Source: Datisca glomerata (lineage: Eukaryota > Streptophyta > Magnoliopsida > Cucurbitales > Datiscaceae). From it: 64,000 nt of DNA. Each line of letters begins with the position of its first letter. The stretch's first letter is position 1. Of this stretch, positions 47,226 to 59,300 are shown one piece after another. Location of the stretch: the NCBI GenBank assembly GCA_003255025.1, contig QANY01012000.1:124001-188000 (forward strand). Direction: 5' to 3'. Made by a program: the position numbers and the translations under genes. The notes beneath the pieces were generated by a model. That model did not search any database and had not been told where the DNA came from. It worked only from the letters and a program-made list of their open reading frames with translations.

Positions 47226-47497
47226 CTTGAAGCCACCAGTAGTTCCTGTGTTAATGATGAGATCTGGTTGTAATGCTTGAATCAGAGCATAGGTTACAAG
47301 AGATGCTGAAACTGTACCCACACTATCAACTCCTAGGAAGTAATTTATGAAGTTAGCAAAAAGAACAAGAACTTCATTGAGTACATTCACTCTTACACAC
47401 TCATATACTTACCCAAAGCTATATCTTTTCCTGGTCAAACCAAATTAATTTTCAAATTCTTGTAAGTTCCTCGATACTGGACCCAAGGGAGCTCTTT
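47226..47497 (-). pseudogene. 5'-methylthioadenosine nucleosidase (MTN) fragment
   Basis: Two exons with intact GT-AG borders lie at 47413-47497 and 47226-47332. The first reads 'ELPWVQYRGTYKNLKINLV', then TGA in place of the expected Cys codon, then 'PGKDIALG'. The second reads 'VDSVGTVSASLVTYALIQAL' and 'PDLIINTGTTGGFK'. This corresponds to the region around the 'G.DSVGT' and 'NAG..GG' substrate-site segments of plant MTN1/MTN2, enzymes that cleave 5'-methylthioadenosine in the Yang (methionine salvage) cycle. The N-terminal exon and the C-terminal half with the catalytic Asp are missing. The introns show it was copied from DNA, not from mRNA. It sits within the hAT-like element. Confidence 0.8.
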
Positions 47498-47999
47498 CTG
47501 AAAGCTATACAATCATGAATTGGCAGATTAAAATATATACAGATGACTGAGACATATTGTGCTCAGGTTGAAAACATATTCAAATCAAATCCAAAAGCCA
47601 AAAACATAAATTAATACTAGTAACTTCTCATTGTGTATGCAAGAAGTATTCAAGTTTCATGCAAAATATAGGCAAATGTTAATCACAATTACATAAGTAG
47701 GTAGAAAAATCACCATTGATACGTTTTTTTCTTTCAAGCATCTCATGCATAGTAAAATTGCTTCTGCAACATACTTCCAACATAAACTACCCAACAATGC
47801 ATCAAAGTCATTTTTAAAGCAAGATTGATTGAAATTCAGAGTAAAGTGAAGTTTTATATATGAAGAATAATGTGAGAATTAGTTATTACATAAGGAAAAA
47901 AATCAAATGAAAAAAAAACTCACATCGTCCAGATGTACTTACTTTAATTGAAAACGTATTCATTTAAAAATCAAACATCTGCTAAGAAACAAACTAGAT

Positions 48000-48175
48000 C
48001 TCCCTTTCATCGCCGAGCAATCGAGTAAAAAAATCTCCCCTTCGTTGTCGAACAGTCGAGCAAATAGGTGCCACTCCTTCGTCGCACGAGCAGCCGAGCA
48101 AAGTAGGTGCCACTCCTTCGTCGTCGCGAGCAGCCGAGCAGAGGATGTGCCACTCCTCCATCGTCGAGAGCAGTC
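48000..48175. repeat. GC-rich tandem repeat, ~50-bp unit
   Basis: The block 'CGAGCAGCCGAGCA' followed by 'GTGCCACTCCTTCGTCG' occurs three to four times with small changes. It may be the 5' leader of the captured gene or a repeat gained inside the element. Confidence 0.6.
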
Positions 48176-48459
48176 GCCTCTCTCATCTCTCGTGGTGTCC
48201 TTCGAGGGTGGATGGGGTTAGGCCTGCGAGTGAGTGCGAGAGTGTGAGTTGTGAGGATAAGGGGAAATTAGGGCCAATCATAGAGGTGTATATTTAAGTG
48301 CGGCTCGGCTCAGTTCAGTGCATTTTTTTTTCATAAAACCGCACACCAAAACTGAACCGAACCGCCTGAAGTGTAAAAACCAGCCGAACCGCATTAGTTT
48401 AGTCTGGTTCGGGCGGTCTGGTCGGTTTTCTCAGATTTACTTACACCCCTAACTAGAAC

Positions 48460-48738
48460 AATAAGAGACAAACTAAATAATAGTGATGAAATGCCTCCGC
48501 CACTAAAAAATGTTTGGTTAATAAGACTCGATACATTGGATCCTAAAAACTATGAATCTGAACCTTAAACAAAACTCCACAGAAGATACGAGGATAATTC
48601 ATAACAATCATGATATAAATCTATGTAAGAAAATGATCTAGATCAAAATGTAAGTACTAAATTTTACAGAGGAAGGTGAAAGAAAGGAAAATGAAAGGAA
48701 ATCTTACCCGATAAAGAAATCAATGGACCTCCCCCTCC
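48460..48738. other. Spacer, nothing recognised
   Basis: Short AT-rich stretch between two CGGTTCGG-type elements. No gene. Confidence 0.5.
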
Positions 48739-49282
48739 TAGGGGTGTACGTAAAACTGCACAAACTGGCGAAACTGACCGAACCGAATTGAACACCAGCG
48801 GTTCGATCGTTTTGGAGCAGTTTTTGCATTCGGTTCAGTTTCAATTTAGCAAAAATTGTGCGGTTCGGTTCGGTTCTGTTTACGGTTTTTATAAGAAAAT
48901 TGTATCGAATCGAACTGAACCGCGTTAATACATAAAGAAATTATTGTATATATATATTTTCCTAAAAAATATGACTTGCTTATAATATTTTGTGTATATA
49001 TTTCTTCCAATTTTTTTATCTGTTAGGGATTTGGTTTTCGTTGATATTGAAAACTATTTTTTAATGTCTGTAAGGTTTTATTTAAGATTGAAATTGAGTT
49101 TTTAAAAATATTATTCTACATATTTCACGGTTCGGTTTCTACAATTTTTTTCACGATGCGGTTCGGTTCGATTTGAGATTATTTTTTGGTTCGGTTCGGT
49201 TTCTCTTTATAAAAAACTGCATGTGCGACTCAGTTTGTCAAGACCCTTTAAACTAAATCGAACCGAACCGATTACACTCCTA
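48739..49282. mobile_element. GGTTCGG-type hAT-like element, 0.54 kb
   Basis: It begins TAGGGGTGTA and ends TTACACTCCTA, like the elements at 3930 and 46069, and is rich in CGGTTCGG and CCGAACCG near both ends. The flanks CCCCCTCC and ATGAGAGC do not match, so either a rearrangement occurred or one end is misplaced. Non-coding. Confidence 0.5.
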
Positions 49283-50560
49283 ATGAGAGCGAGAGGGGTT
49301 GGGGCGATGGCTTTTCATCTGGTGAGAAAGTGTATAGTTGGATAAAATTGAAAGAGTTTTTTTATTATATACTATTGATATTGATTCATATAGAATTAAC
49401 TAATGAACAAAATTGTGATATTAAAGTTGAATAAAATTGGAAAACACTATTTTGAAATATTAAAAGGGTAAAACTAAAATCAAATCTAAATTAGCTTGGA
49501 AAGAAACGTTCAAAATTGAATGTTATGAATGAAATTATGATATCATAGTTGGATAAATTAGAAAACTAATATGATTTATTCTTGAATGTCACAAAAGTAT
49601 ATTTCAAATTAGATCTAGACTCCCATTTTTATATATTATAGATCTAAGTTAACAATGGAGATGCTTCGTATTTATGAATATGTAAATTTGTAGTTAAATT
49701 TTGCTTATTAAACTAAGTTCTGAGTTTTGTTGGAAAAAAAACTAAATTTCGGGTTAGTTTAATATTCAATAACTTAATATTCTCTCAATTAAAAATTATT
49801 CCTTCTATTTTTTTTTAAAATATATACTTTCAGCAACATTCCTAGTAAGTGAAGACTATTCGTGTTTGGTTGCAAAACTAAACAAAATGTTTGGACAGCG
49901 AGAATATAAAATTATCATATTTGAGGGTACTTAAAACCCCTAGGGGTGTGGGTTCAAAGTACCATCAATAACAAAACATATATGTATATGTCCAAAATGA
50001 CATTGCCTCCTTGTCTCAGTCTCAACTTCTTCTTCCCCTTGTCATAGTTTCATTTTTGTCAAGTAATCTGTAGATGATGAAAACTTATTATCGAATATAT
50101 TGTCACGCGTCATTTGAGTTTTGCCAGATGAACATAAAAAAAGAAGAAGGTGAATATATTAGTTTGACATTGATGTGGTGTTCAACTTAATATAATTTGA
50201 CGCTCAAGTCAATGAAGTAAGCGGGTAAAATAAAAATAAAGTGAAAATGTAGAATACGATACTTATTTACGAGGTTGAATTTATAAAAGTTTTGGCTTGA
50301 AATATAAAATGACTACATATTTATTTCAGAATATGAAAAAGCTTCATATCCATTTTTAGTTATTTCTAACTCCCTTTCTTTGAAATTTGAAGAGGCATAT
50401 CTTTTATTACTTCTTTAAAGGATGAATACTCTTTATGAGAAGCTTCTCCTAATATAAGTTGTCATTATGACAAATGAGACAATATGTATATCTTTATCTC
50501 TCGATCATGGTTACACTTGATAAGATCAATGATGATTTTGGGACACTATTGTATGTTTAT
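49283..50560. other. Intergenic, nothing recognised
   Basis: AT-rich. No gene, RNA or clear repeat. Confidence 0.45.
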
Positions 50561-50569
50561 TCAATTTAT

Positions 50570-50960
50570 CATTATCGGATAGTCATGTGTCATTAGGTCA
50601 ATTACATGGGGGCACGACCATATGTCATTATGTCAATTACATGAGATACGATCATGTGTCATTAGTTCAATTACATGGAACATGACCATGTACCATCAGG
50701 TCAATTACATAAGACGTGACCATAAGTCATTATATCAATCATACGGGACATGACATACATCATTTTACTATCATAAGATGCAGTCATACGTCATTTTTTT
50801 GTTTATAAAAGAACATGATCATATATTATTATGTGAGGACAAGACAATACACCATTATGCCGTTCATAAGGTGCAAGGAATACGTCATCATGCCGACCAT
50901 AAGAGATGCCCATATGATGATGATACGAGATACAACCATACACAACCATACATCATTAGG
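50570..50960. repeat. Diverged ~38-bp tandem repeat
   Basis: The unit 'CATGTGTCATTAGGTCAATTACATGGGACATGAC' recurs roughly ten times with decreasing similarity rightwards. The first five copies (50580-50750) are clear; the rest keep mainly 'CAT-ATGTCATTA' and 'CATAAGA'. Confidence 0.7.
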
Positions 50961-51521
50961 TCCTGAGGTGACTTTTCCGGGCCTGCAAAGAAGCCTTGTT
51001 TCGGCTTTTTGAAAAGAAATTGGACCGTGTGGGCTCTCATGAGAGAAATGTAATTTTTTTTATCTTTCTGACCCTTTGCAGACTCACAATTTGCATTTCT
51101 ACTCTCAGCCTAAGACACCCTAACTGTCCTATGTAATGAATGAAAAGGAAATGTCTTTCTTGCAATTTGTAATTTGAAATATTTACGGCAATTTTCCTCT
51201 TTCTTACATACTTTTTGAGTCCCCCCCCCCTAATCAGTACATTTCATGGCCTCAATTTTCCCTATTCTTCAAGTCTCTACAATTTATCATTTTGCCTTAA
51301 TAATGGTCTCTTTAGCTTAGTCCATTCCCCAAATTTTTGCCCTAAAAATGGTGTTTTGGCTTTTCAATTAGTCATATCATACAATATCATGAATATAGAA
51401 TTGAAAAGAATTGTTTTGTTAGTTAGTCATCATGTTATAAATAAATACACAATCTATACACAAAATTTAGTCCAAAGATAAAATTAAAAACTGAAAATCA
51501 TATTAATATTTCCTTTTACAT
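50961..51521. other. Spacer, nothing recognised
   Basis: Contains a C-run at 51221-51230. The 88-codon frame at 51215-51481 has no family resemblance and looks accidental. Confidence 0.45.
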
Positions 51522-51832
51522 TACGTCAAAACAAATAAATAAATCAACATTCTACCATTATATCACAATATTTTCAATTGTTACCAATAATCCTTACAGA
51601 TAAATAAACGTCAAAACAAATAAATAAATCAACATTCTGCCATTATATCACAATATTTTCAATTGTTATCAATAATCCCAACAGATAAATAAATCAAATC
51701 AAAATTCTGCCGTTGTATCACAACATTTTCAATTATTACATATAATCCCTACAAATAAATAAATCAACATTCTGCCATTATATCACAATATTTTTAATTG
51801 TTATCAATAATCCCTACTGTTATCAAACACAA
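51522..51832. repeat. Fourfold tandem repeat, ~80-bp unit
   Basis: The unit 'AAATAAATCAACATTCTGCC' then 'ATTATATCACAATATTTTCA' then 'ATTGTTATCAATAATCC' occurs four times, starting near 51530, 51620, 51690 and 51765. Copies are highly similar. Confidence 0.85.
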
Positions 51833-53130
51833 TAATTTAAAATTTTTAGACATCCTATTTTTCTGAATTCATATTCCTACAAACTTATTTCAAAAACTAT
51901 GTACTCTTATTTCAAAAATTATGTACTCTCAATCTCGTACCTCGTACCGGACTCTTTAAAGTTGAGACTTCAAAAAATGGATTAATGCAACAAACGAAAT
52001 AATTAAGCCTACGAAAAAACAAATTTATTTGACAAAATATTACACGTGAATCTATGTTATCTTTCTTAATGAACTTAAGCCAATATTAATTAATACATCC
52101 GTCTAAATTTTAGTCCACTTACAATTACTTACATTGATTTTTGGTAGTAGACATGTCTCATCCATATAGATGAAGCAAGGGTCATTTTATTACTTACATA
52201 TTGAACCACTAAGAATTACAAAGTGATAAAATGGTTCCATTTTTTTTAAACCCTTTTAACGGTACCACATATTTTTGTAAAGGACAAATATGTTATTTGA
52301 ATAAATCCAGATCAGAGAAAATTTCAGAACAAAAAGAAACAAGAAAAGTAACAATAAAACAATTTAAAAAATAATTGAATATCCAAAAGTTCTAGTTATC
52401 CTATGCCTGTGCCTGGTATTGGTAGGAATGCACATGAAATAGTGGTACCTGGTGAAATACTGACCATGAGATACCTCAAGTAAGCACAAGCCAATTCCCA
52501 TGGCAATGTAGGCTAATAATACAAATTGACAGACACCAGTCTTAATCTATATATGTTTTAACAATCTGCTCCTCACCTCTTAAGACTCCTGCTTTCCTCT
52601 TGCTGTCTCTGTTAATGCCATCGGATAGTGGTCTGTCCAGGAGCTGCGGACAGTAGCTTATCGGGCATCTCATGGAAGAAGAGGACAAAAACCATATGTA
52701 CATGCATTATTTGAGCTGTAAAAGAAACAGTATAGCCTATAACTTCAAAAAAACTTTATTAGAAACTACGAGCGACAATTCAAAGAGATGGTATGCCAAA
52801 GAAAAGGTAACGGGCAGAATGAAATAGTATATTCAGATAGACTGTAAGCCAAGAATACTTCATCGAAACTTCTAAATATCTATCGTTTTAACTTCATAAA
52901 AAATTCATCTGACACCCCTTGTAATTTGCTTAAATGACACGTACACCCTCTTCTAGTTTAAAACGATACATGATCCTTTCTGGAAAAAAGGTGTTTAAGT
53001 GTGAAAGATAATATTATCCCTATAATCAATCCGACTCGACTATTTCGGTATTACATGTTATTTAAAGGTGTTAGTTTGAAATTTAACACTTCTGAGGCTG
53101 TTGCCACTGAAACCTAACATAAAAGGAGGT
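51833..53130. other. Intergenic, downstream of PDAT1
   Basis: AT-rich. Part of the right end may be the PDAT1 3' untranslated region or downstream DNA. No gene recognised. Confidence 0.4.
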
Positions 53131-53136
53131 CTTAAA

Positions 53137-53285
53137 GGGTGTTTGTGTTATTCAAGCAAACCACATGGGTGTGTGTGTTATTCAAGCAAACCACATGGGT
53201 GTCTGTGTTATTCATGCAAACCACATGGGGCGTCTGTGTTATTCAGGCAAATTATATAGTGTCTGAATTATTTAAGCAACTAATG
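53137..53285. repeat. ~34-bp tandem repeat, about four copies
   Basis: The unit 'GTGTTATTCAAGCAAACCAC' followed by 'ATGGGTGT(C/G)T' is repeated. The first three copies are nearly identical and the last ones decayed. It ends about 90 bp before the PDAT1 stop codon. Confidence 0.85.
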
Positions 53286-53377
53286 GGAGTGTCAGAGGAA
53301 TTTTCCCTTTAACTTTATGTTGTAGGTAGATCCTAGAATAGTAGCAGAAGAAGCTTTAAGGTACTCACCACATGAAT

Positions 53378-56300
53378 TTAGAGTTGTAACTTGATATTTT
53401 CAGACCATTGGAAGATTTCCGAGTAAACTCGGTCTCCACCCAAGTCCTCCCCAGTTGCCCCAGCAGCCACTCTTATAATGTCCTCGATCAAAGCAAAATT
53501 GCCCATTATATCAACATGAGCACCACTTTGGGTACCCCTCCCCTCTAAAAGATTAGCTGGAGGGGCATGATCATACTCCCTTACGTAAGTGCGAATGCCA
53601 GATGGGTTGAACCGGGTTTTCCCCCTCCAACCTTTTGCACACATGAAACCTGCACTCAAAACAGGAACTGTTTCATCTCCGTCAACGGAAAATACTCCAC
53701 CTTTTAGACAAGAATCTTCTGTTCCACCATCGGCTGAGGCATCTATCTGAAAAGGAATGTAACACTCAGCAGCCGGAGTTGACTTGTATACATATGCTCT
53801 TTCCGTGGGAATTCCAACTCCATACATAGAATAGATCTCCATTTCCGGAGCATTTGGTAACCTAGGCACAATGGGGATTTACAAAAAAAAGGTTAAACTC
53901 GCTAAAGCTGTGAAATTTTGTGAATCAGCTGAGAAAGAGCATTTTTACTGTCATGATAATAAATATAGGAAAGAAGAAGAGCAAATAGACTGAAGATATA
54001 AATGGAAGATAGAGTTTTGCAGCTAACAAACTTATCCCCCAATAACATATGAATGTTAATATTAGCTCAAGCTCCTAGAATAGCACAAATGCTCTTCTAC
54101 TAAGAACAGGCAGTGCATTTGCACCAATTACGAGAATGAAAGAACTAAATCATATGCCTAAATCAGTAAAAGTTATGAGTACTATGTCAATCGCGTTCCG
54201 AGTTATCAACAAGCTTTGGGAGAAAAAGGATAACTGCTTCGGGATTCAGTTCATTAGAAAGAAAAGTTGAAGAATAAAAACTAAATCTCACTTTGTTTCT
54301 AAAGGGTTGGACCAATATTTGTGATGATCATATTTAGGGTCATCCAAATCATCAGCAATTCCATGCGAAAAATGAGCACCTCCACGTGCCATCAGTTTTG
54401 GAGCAACAAATTGAAGCAGATCCACAATTGATCCGGCAGTATAGACTTTATAATCAGCAATGGCTTTGAAACTATCAACGTCCATTTCCTGATATTCTGT
54501 CCATACATCACAGTGGGTTGTGTTTGCACGGTTATTACCCTTAACTTTATCCTGCCAGTAACGAGTACGTAAAACTCCAAGTACAATTAAACGAAATGAT
54601 AATTGGTCAACCATAAACACCAAGCAGCATAAAAAGACATATATCGGTATATGTGGTATAACTGACTAACTGAGCTTTGATTTTGACTCTAGGGATAAGG
54701 GACATTTTTTGCTGCTAGAAGTAACAGGGAAAGAAGGGGCTGCGGGGGGATTTATACAAAATGAATTAAAAAGTTGCAACTAAACTTATGAATTATCATA
54801 TCATGCACTTTGGGTAAATTCCAACACAAACCCACTTGTAACAATTTATAAATATTACTTCTACAACTCAGTATTGAAAGACCATCACAGAGTAAACTAA
54901 AACAAATTGGGCGGATATATCATAAAGTGAGTTTACCCTGAAATCCACCCTCTCAGTCTCGGAGGAATGCATCTCAGCTATATCCTTCCCAAATGATATA
55001 ATTCTTCCATAGTTCACTCTTTTGGAAGAACACAGGCTTTCATTTGCGTTTCGGTTTATAATGTGGTAATCAGTGTTCTTCAACTTCTTCGCGCTACAAT
55101 TAAAATAACCTTCCGGTGACCAATCAAGGCCACCCCAGATGGTGTCCCCACCTTTTGGTATCATAGACATGGTTGAATCCCAAGTACGAGTCATACGCAT
55201 TATATGTTGTAATGTTTGAAGACCAAAAACATCCTTATCCAGAACACCAGGTGCAAAAGCCCTGTGTAGGGATTACGAGTTAGGCGCCTCATGTCAATAT
55301 AACAGTTCATAAAGAAACCTGGTCCAAAAATTGAAAATCTAGCTAAAACTAAGGAAGATATACTTCAATGAAGGTTCTGTCATCAAAATTTGAAATTGCC
55401 TTAAAGAAAACATGAAAATTATATTATAGTTTATAGGGAAAAACTTCACTATAGTTTAACTGTTAAAGTTTACAAGGAAAACAACTGAGATAGAACATAT
55501 AGATATAATTTCTTTGAAACAAATACATTTAGAAATATCATTGATTGCAACGATTCCCCTTTTTCTTCTAAGAATGTAACAAACCTGAATTTAACTTCAA
55601 AAATGGACACAGGGAAAATTGACACTAGTCATACAATGCCTTTTAATAGAATTGTAAAAGAATTGGCATGAACACAAAGCATCTACATACTAAGATCCAA
55701 ATTGCCGCTTTTAATACTTATCACAAACGCAGATTCCTTTCACCAACATCCATTGAGGTGAAAAGGTCCTACCATCTTTTTTTTTATAAGATATATATTA
55801 GAAAAACCCCCGAGATAGGGCAATTACAACCTAATAAAAGATTATAAACACAAAAAAAGAGGCTATTCACCCAGCTTTTCTCAAAAACCAACATGAGGAA
55901 TAGGGAGTTCACCCATTCTAAAAGAATGCCTTTAAAGTATAAGAATACTTTACAAAAAGAATTTTCAATCCCCTCAAACATTCTCTGATTCCTCTCGAAC
56001 CAGATTGCCCAAAAGAGAGCGTGGATGACCATCGCCCAAAAAGACTTGTCAATGGAGCCTCCATTTAAAGAATACCAGCCCAAAACAGCTTGCTTGATAG
56101 AAACAAGCATAACCCATTTGATGGAGAGGCTGTCCACCACTTCCCCCAAAGAGCCCAGGAGAACAGGCTGTTGAGAAATAAGTGAGTGTTGGAATTTCAT
56201 ACAGAGCTCCAAAAAAGGAAAGCATGTTTCGGGGGAGCCTTAGTCTTCCAAATACCTCTCCAAGGAAAATGCCCCTCCCCTTCATCGTTGTAAGCTTGAA

Positions 56301-59300
56301 AAAACTCTTGACCGAGAAGGAGGAATTACCTCTTCTGATCCATCTAACCGAATCCTCTACAACCCCACCAAACCAATACGAGTAAAGATCTGCTAAAAAT
56401 TCTGAAGCTCCTGCACCTCCCAGTCGTTAACCTGTCTTCTCAAGGTAACATTCGAATGAGTGTCCCTCTCCGATAATTCCAAGTAATCCCCCACCGTAAC
56501 CTCTTTGTCCCTTGCCAGACAATAAATGCTTTGGTGTGAGGCAGTCAAGGGAATATTGGAAGGCCAAGGATCCGTCCAGAACTGAACCCCTTTCCCGTCG
56601 CCTACTTCAAAAAATATGTGCTTGGAAAAAGAATCCCAACATTAAAAATGCAACGCCACATAAGAGAGGCCTTTTTTGAGGCTTTAAGAGAGGGAAACCA
56701 GCACAAAGGATAGTCATAAGTCCTTGCAATAATAATTCTCCTCCAAAGACTATGCTGTTTTTGTGAGAAACGCCAAAGCCACTTGGCGAGAAGGGCTTGA
56801 TTAAAGGTGCTGATTTTTTGGATGCCACGGCCTCCTCGACTCAAAGGGCAGCAAATTTTCTGCCAAGAAACTAAATGGAATTTCTTGGCCTCCGAAGACC
56901 CCTGCCACAAAAAATCCCTCATCTTCTTCTCCAAAACAGAGGCCACCGAAACCAGAATAGGAAAACACGACAAGTAGTAAATTGGGAAGATGGAGAAAAC
57001 GCTCTTTAGAAGAGTTACTCTTCCTCCTTTTCGAAAGGTACAACCCTTTCCAAGAAGCCAACCTAGCATTAAACTTTTCCACGATCGGCTCCCATACCTA
57101 TTTGCTCTTAACATGACCTCCCAAAGGAAGCCCCAGATAGGACAAAGGAAGAGAACCCTCTTTGCAATTGAGAATCCCACTCAGCATGTCCATGTGGGGT
57201 ACATCCCCAATTTTGATGATCTCACACTTGTGCAAGTTAATCTTAAGGCCAGAAACAGCATAAAAAAGAAGTAAAATACCTCTCAGATATAAGAGATTCC
57301 GAGGATTGGCGTCACAAAACATGATAGTGTCATCTGCGAACAAAATGTCCAACATGGAGACTGCCCTGGCAGCTGCCCTACCTACTGAAAACCCCGAAAT
57401 CAGATTGCCCTCAACGACTTTATGGAGAAAACAGGGAGAGAGGGTCCCCCTGTCTCATACCTCTAGATGGGGGAAAGAAACCTCTCGGAACTCCATTGAT
57501 GATGACAGAGAACATGGATGTAGAAATACATGTTTTCATCCAACCTTTCCATTTTCCCCGAACCCCATCCTCTCCAAAACATAGAGCAAGAAATCCCAAT
57601 TAACATGGTCATAAGCTTTTTCAATGTCAAGCTTACACATTATCCCCGGAATCCTGCTCATAATTCTCGCGTCAATGCTCTCATTCGCAATCATAAACAC
57701 ATCCAGAATCTGCTTTCCATAAACAAAAGCATGATGCTCTTCAGTTATCAATTTATGAATAACCTTTCTTAACAGCAAGGCCAAGATCTTCGAAAGTAGT
57801 TTATACCGACCCCCCACAACACTAATGGGTCTGAAATCCTTAATGTTAGAAGCACCATTTTTCTTGGGAATAATAACCAAGAACGTAGCATTTAACCTCT
57901 ACTCAAATTAACCTCTACTCAAATTTACCTTGGGTGTAGAAAAAATTAAGAGCTTGCAAAACCTCCACCTTGATAATGTCCCAGCATTTCTGGAAGAATA
58001 AAATAGAAAATCCATCTGGACCCAGGGACTTCTCACCTTCCATAGACCTGAGAGCCGCTAAGACCTCCTCCTCAGAAAAGATCGTTTCCAAAGCACAAGC
58101 TTCCTCCTCGGACAAGGAGGGATAGGAAAGCTCGTGTGTCTTAGGCCTCCAATTGTGACTTTCCGAGAACAGATCTTTAAAGAAATCCACTGTCCCTTTG
58201 TTAATGTCATCCTCTTCATTCCAAAGTCTTCCCTCAATCTCTAAGCTCCCAATGTGATGGTGCCACCTATGAGCTCGAGTGGTGGCATGAAAGACTTTCG
58301 AGTTACGATCTCCTAGGGTGAGCCATAAAGCCCTAGATTTCTGCCTCCAGTGATTCTCTACGGCCAAAATAACTCTGTTCAGCTTCTCAATGGCCTTCTC
58401 TCAAAAGCTTCTTTTCCTGGGAAAGACCTTCATTCTGATCTTCCAAATCTAACTTGTGAATTTCCTCCAACCAAACCCTCTTGCGGGCATGCACATTTCC
58501 AAAAATTTCAGCGTTCCATTGCCTAAGATCAGCCTTAAGACATTTAAGTTTCTGGGTTAGGATGAAAGATGCATTCCCCTGCACGGAATAGCTGCACCAT
58601 TTATTGCGAACAAAGTCCAAGAACCCTTCTTCTTGGAGCCACATGCTCTCAAAACAAAAGGAGTTTTGCGTAAGCCATAGGACCCGTGGGACAACATGAT
58701 GGGAGAATGGTCAGAAAACACCCTAGGAAGGCACTGCACCCTGATATCATTAAAAACATCTTCCCACTCCGTAGAGACCAAAAAACGATCGAGTCTAGAG
58801 CAAGAATGCAATTAGACCAAGTAAATTGCCCACCCTCCATGGGAATGTCGAGAAGGACATTCGCACCTATGAAATCAGAGAAAGCAACCATCTCTGAAGA
58901 AAAAGCCACTTCATTCGACCTTTCACCAGGTCGCTTAACTCGGCAAGGAAGGCCTCCCTCAAATCAGCAAGGCCCATAAACACCGATAAACACCCAAGAC
59001 AAATTGTCCTCAATATTTTTTAAAAGAATAGAAATGGAATGAGAGCCTTTCTGAGCACCAACCAACTCGAATTTATTCCCATCCCAACATAATAAAATGC
59101 CATCAGCCCTATCAACTGAATCCAGCGACAGCCACTGGCCTCTCCTGTTACCCCAAATACTCCTCAACAAACTATCGTTGAAACTATCCATCTTCGTTTC
59201 TTGCAGACACATGATATCAGGCTTCCAATCACTTACCATGTTACGAATGACAGCCCGTTTATCCTGGTTGTTTATCCCCTTCACATTCCAAGAAAGAATC

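Larger units (their letters stand above)
46069..48451. mobile_element. hAT-like element carrying gene fragments, 2.38 kb
   Basis: The ends TAGAGGTGTAA (46069-46079) and TTACACCCCTA (48441-48451) are inverted with one mismatch. The flanks ACTAGAAC (46061-46068) and ACTAGAAC (48452-48459) are a perfect 8-bp duplication, as made by hAT transposases. Subterminal zones (46078-46180 and 48298-48430) are packed with CGGTTCGG/CCGAACCG motifs, as in the 647-bp element at 3930. The interior has no transposase. It holds exon pieces of a methylthioadenosine nucleosidase gene with splice sites (47226-47497) and other exon-like pieces (46715-47020), plus a GC-rich tandem region. This is the arrangement of a gene-capturing, non-autonomous transposon. 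Confidence 0.7.

Noticed and set aside
46061..48459. Pack-MULE (Mutator) assignment for the gene-carrying element
   Set aside because: A 9- or 10-bp duplication can be read if the element ends are set one or two bases inward. With TAG...CTA ends the duplication is exactly 8 bp and perfect, and the 647-bp sister copy fits the same reading at 7/8, which favours hAT.
50570..51832. CRISPR-like arrays
   Set aside because: Repeats follow each other without unique spacers, copies are diverged, and the genome is clearly a plant nuclear one.
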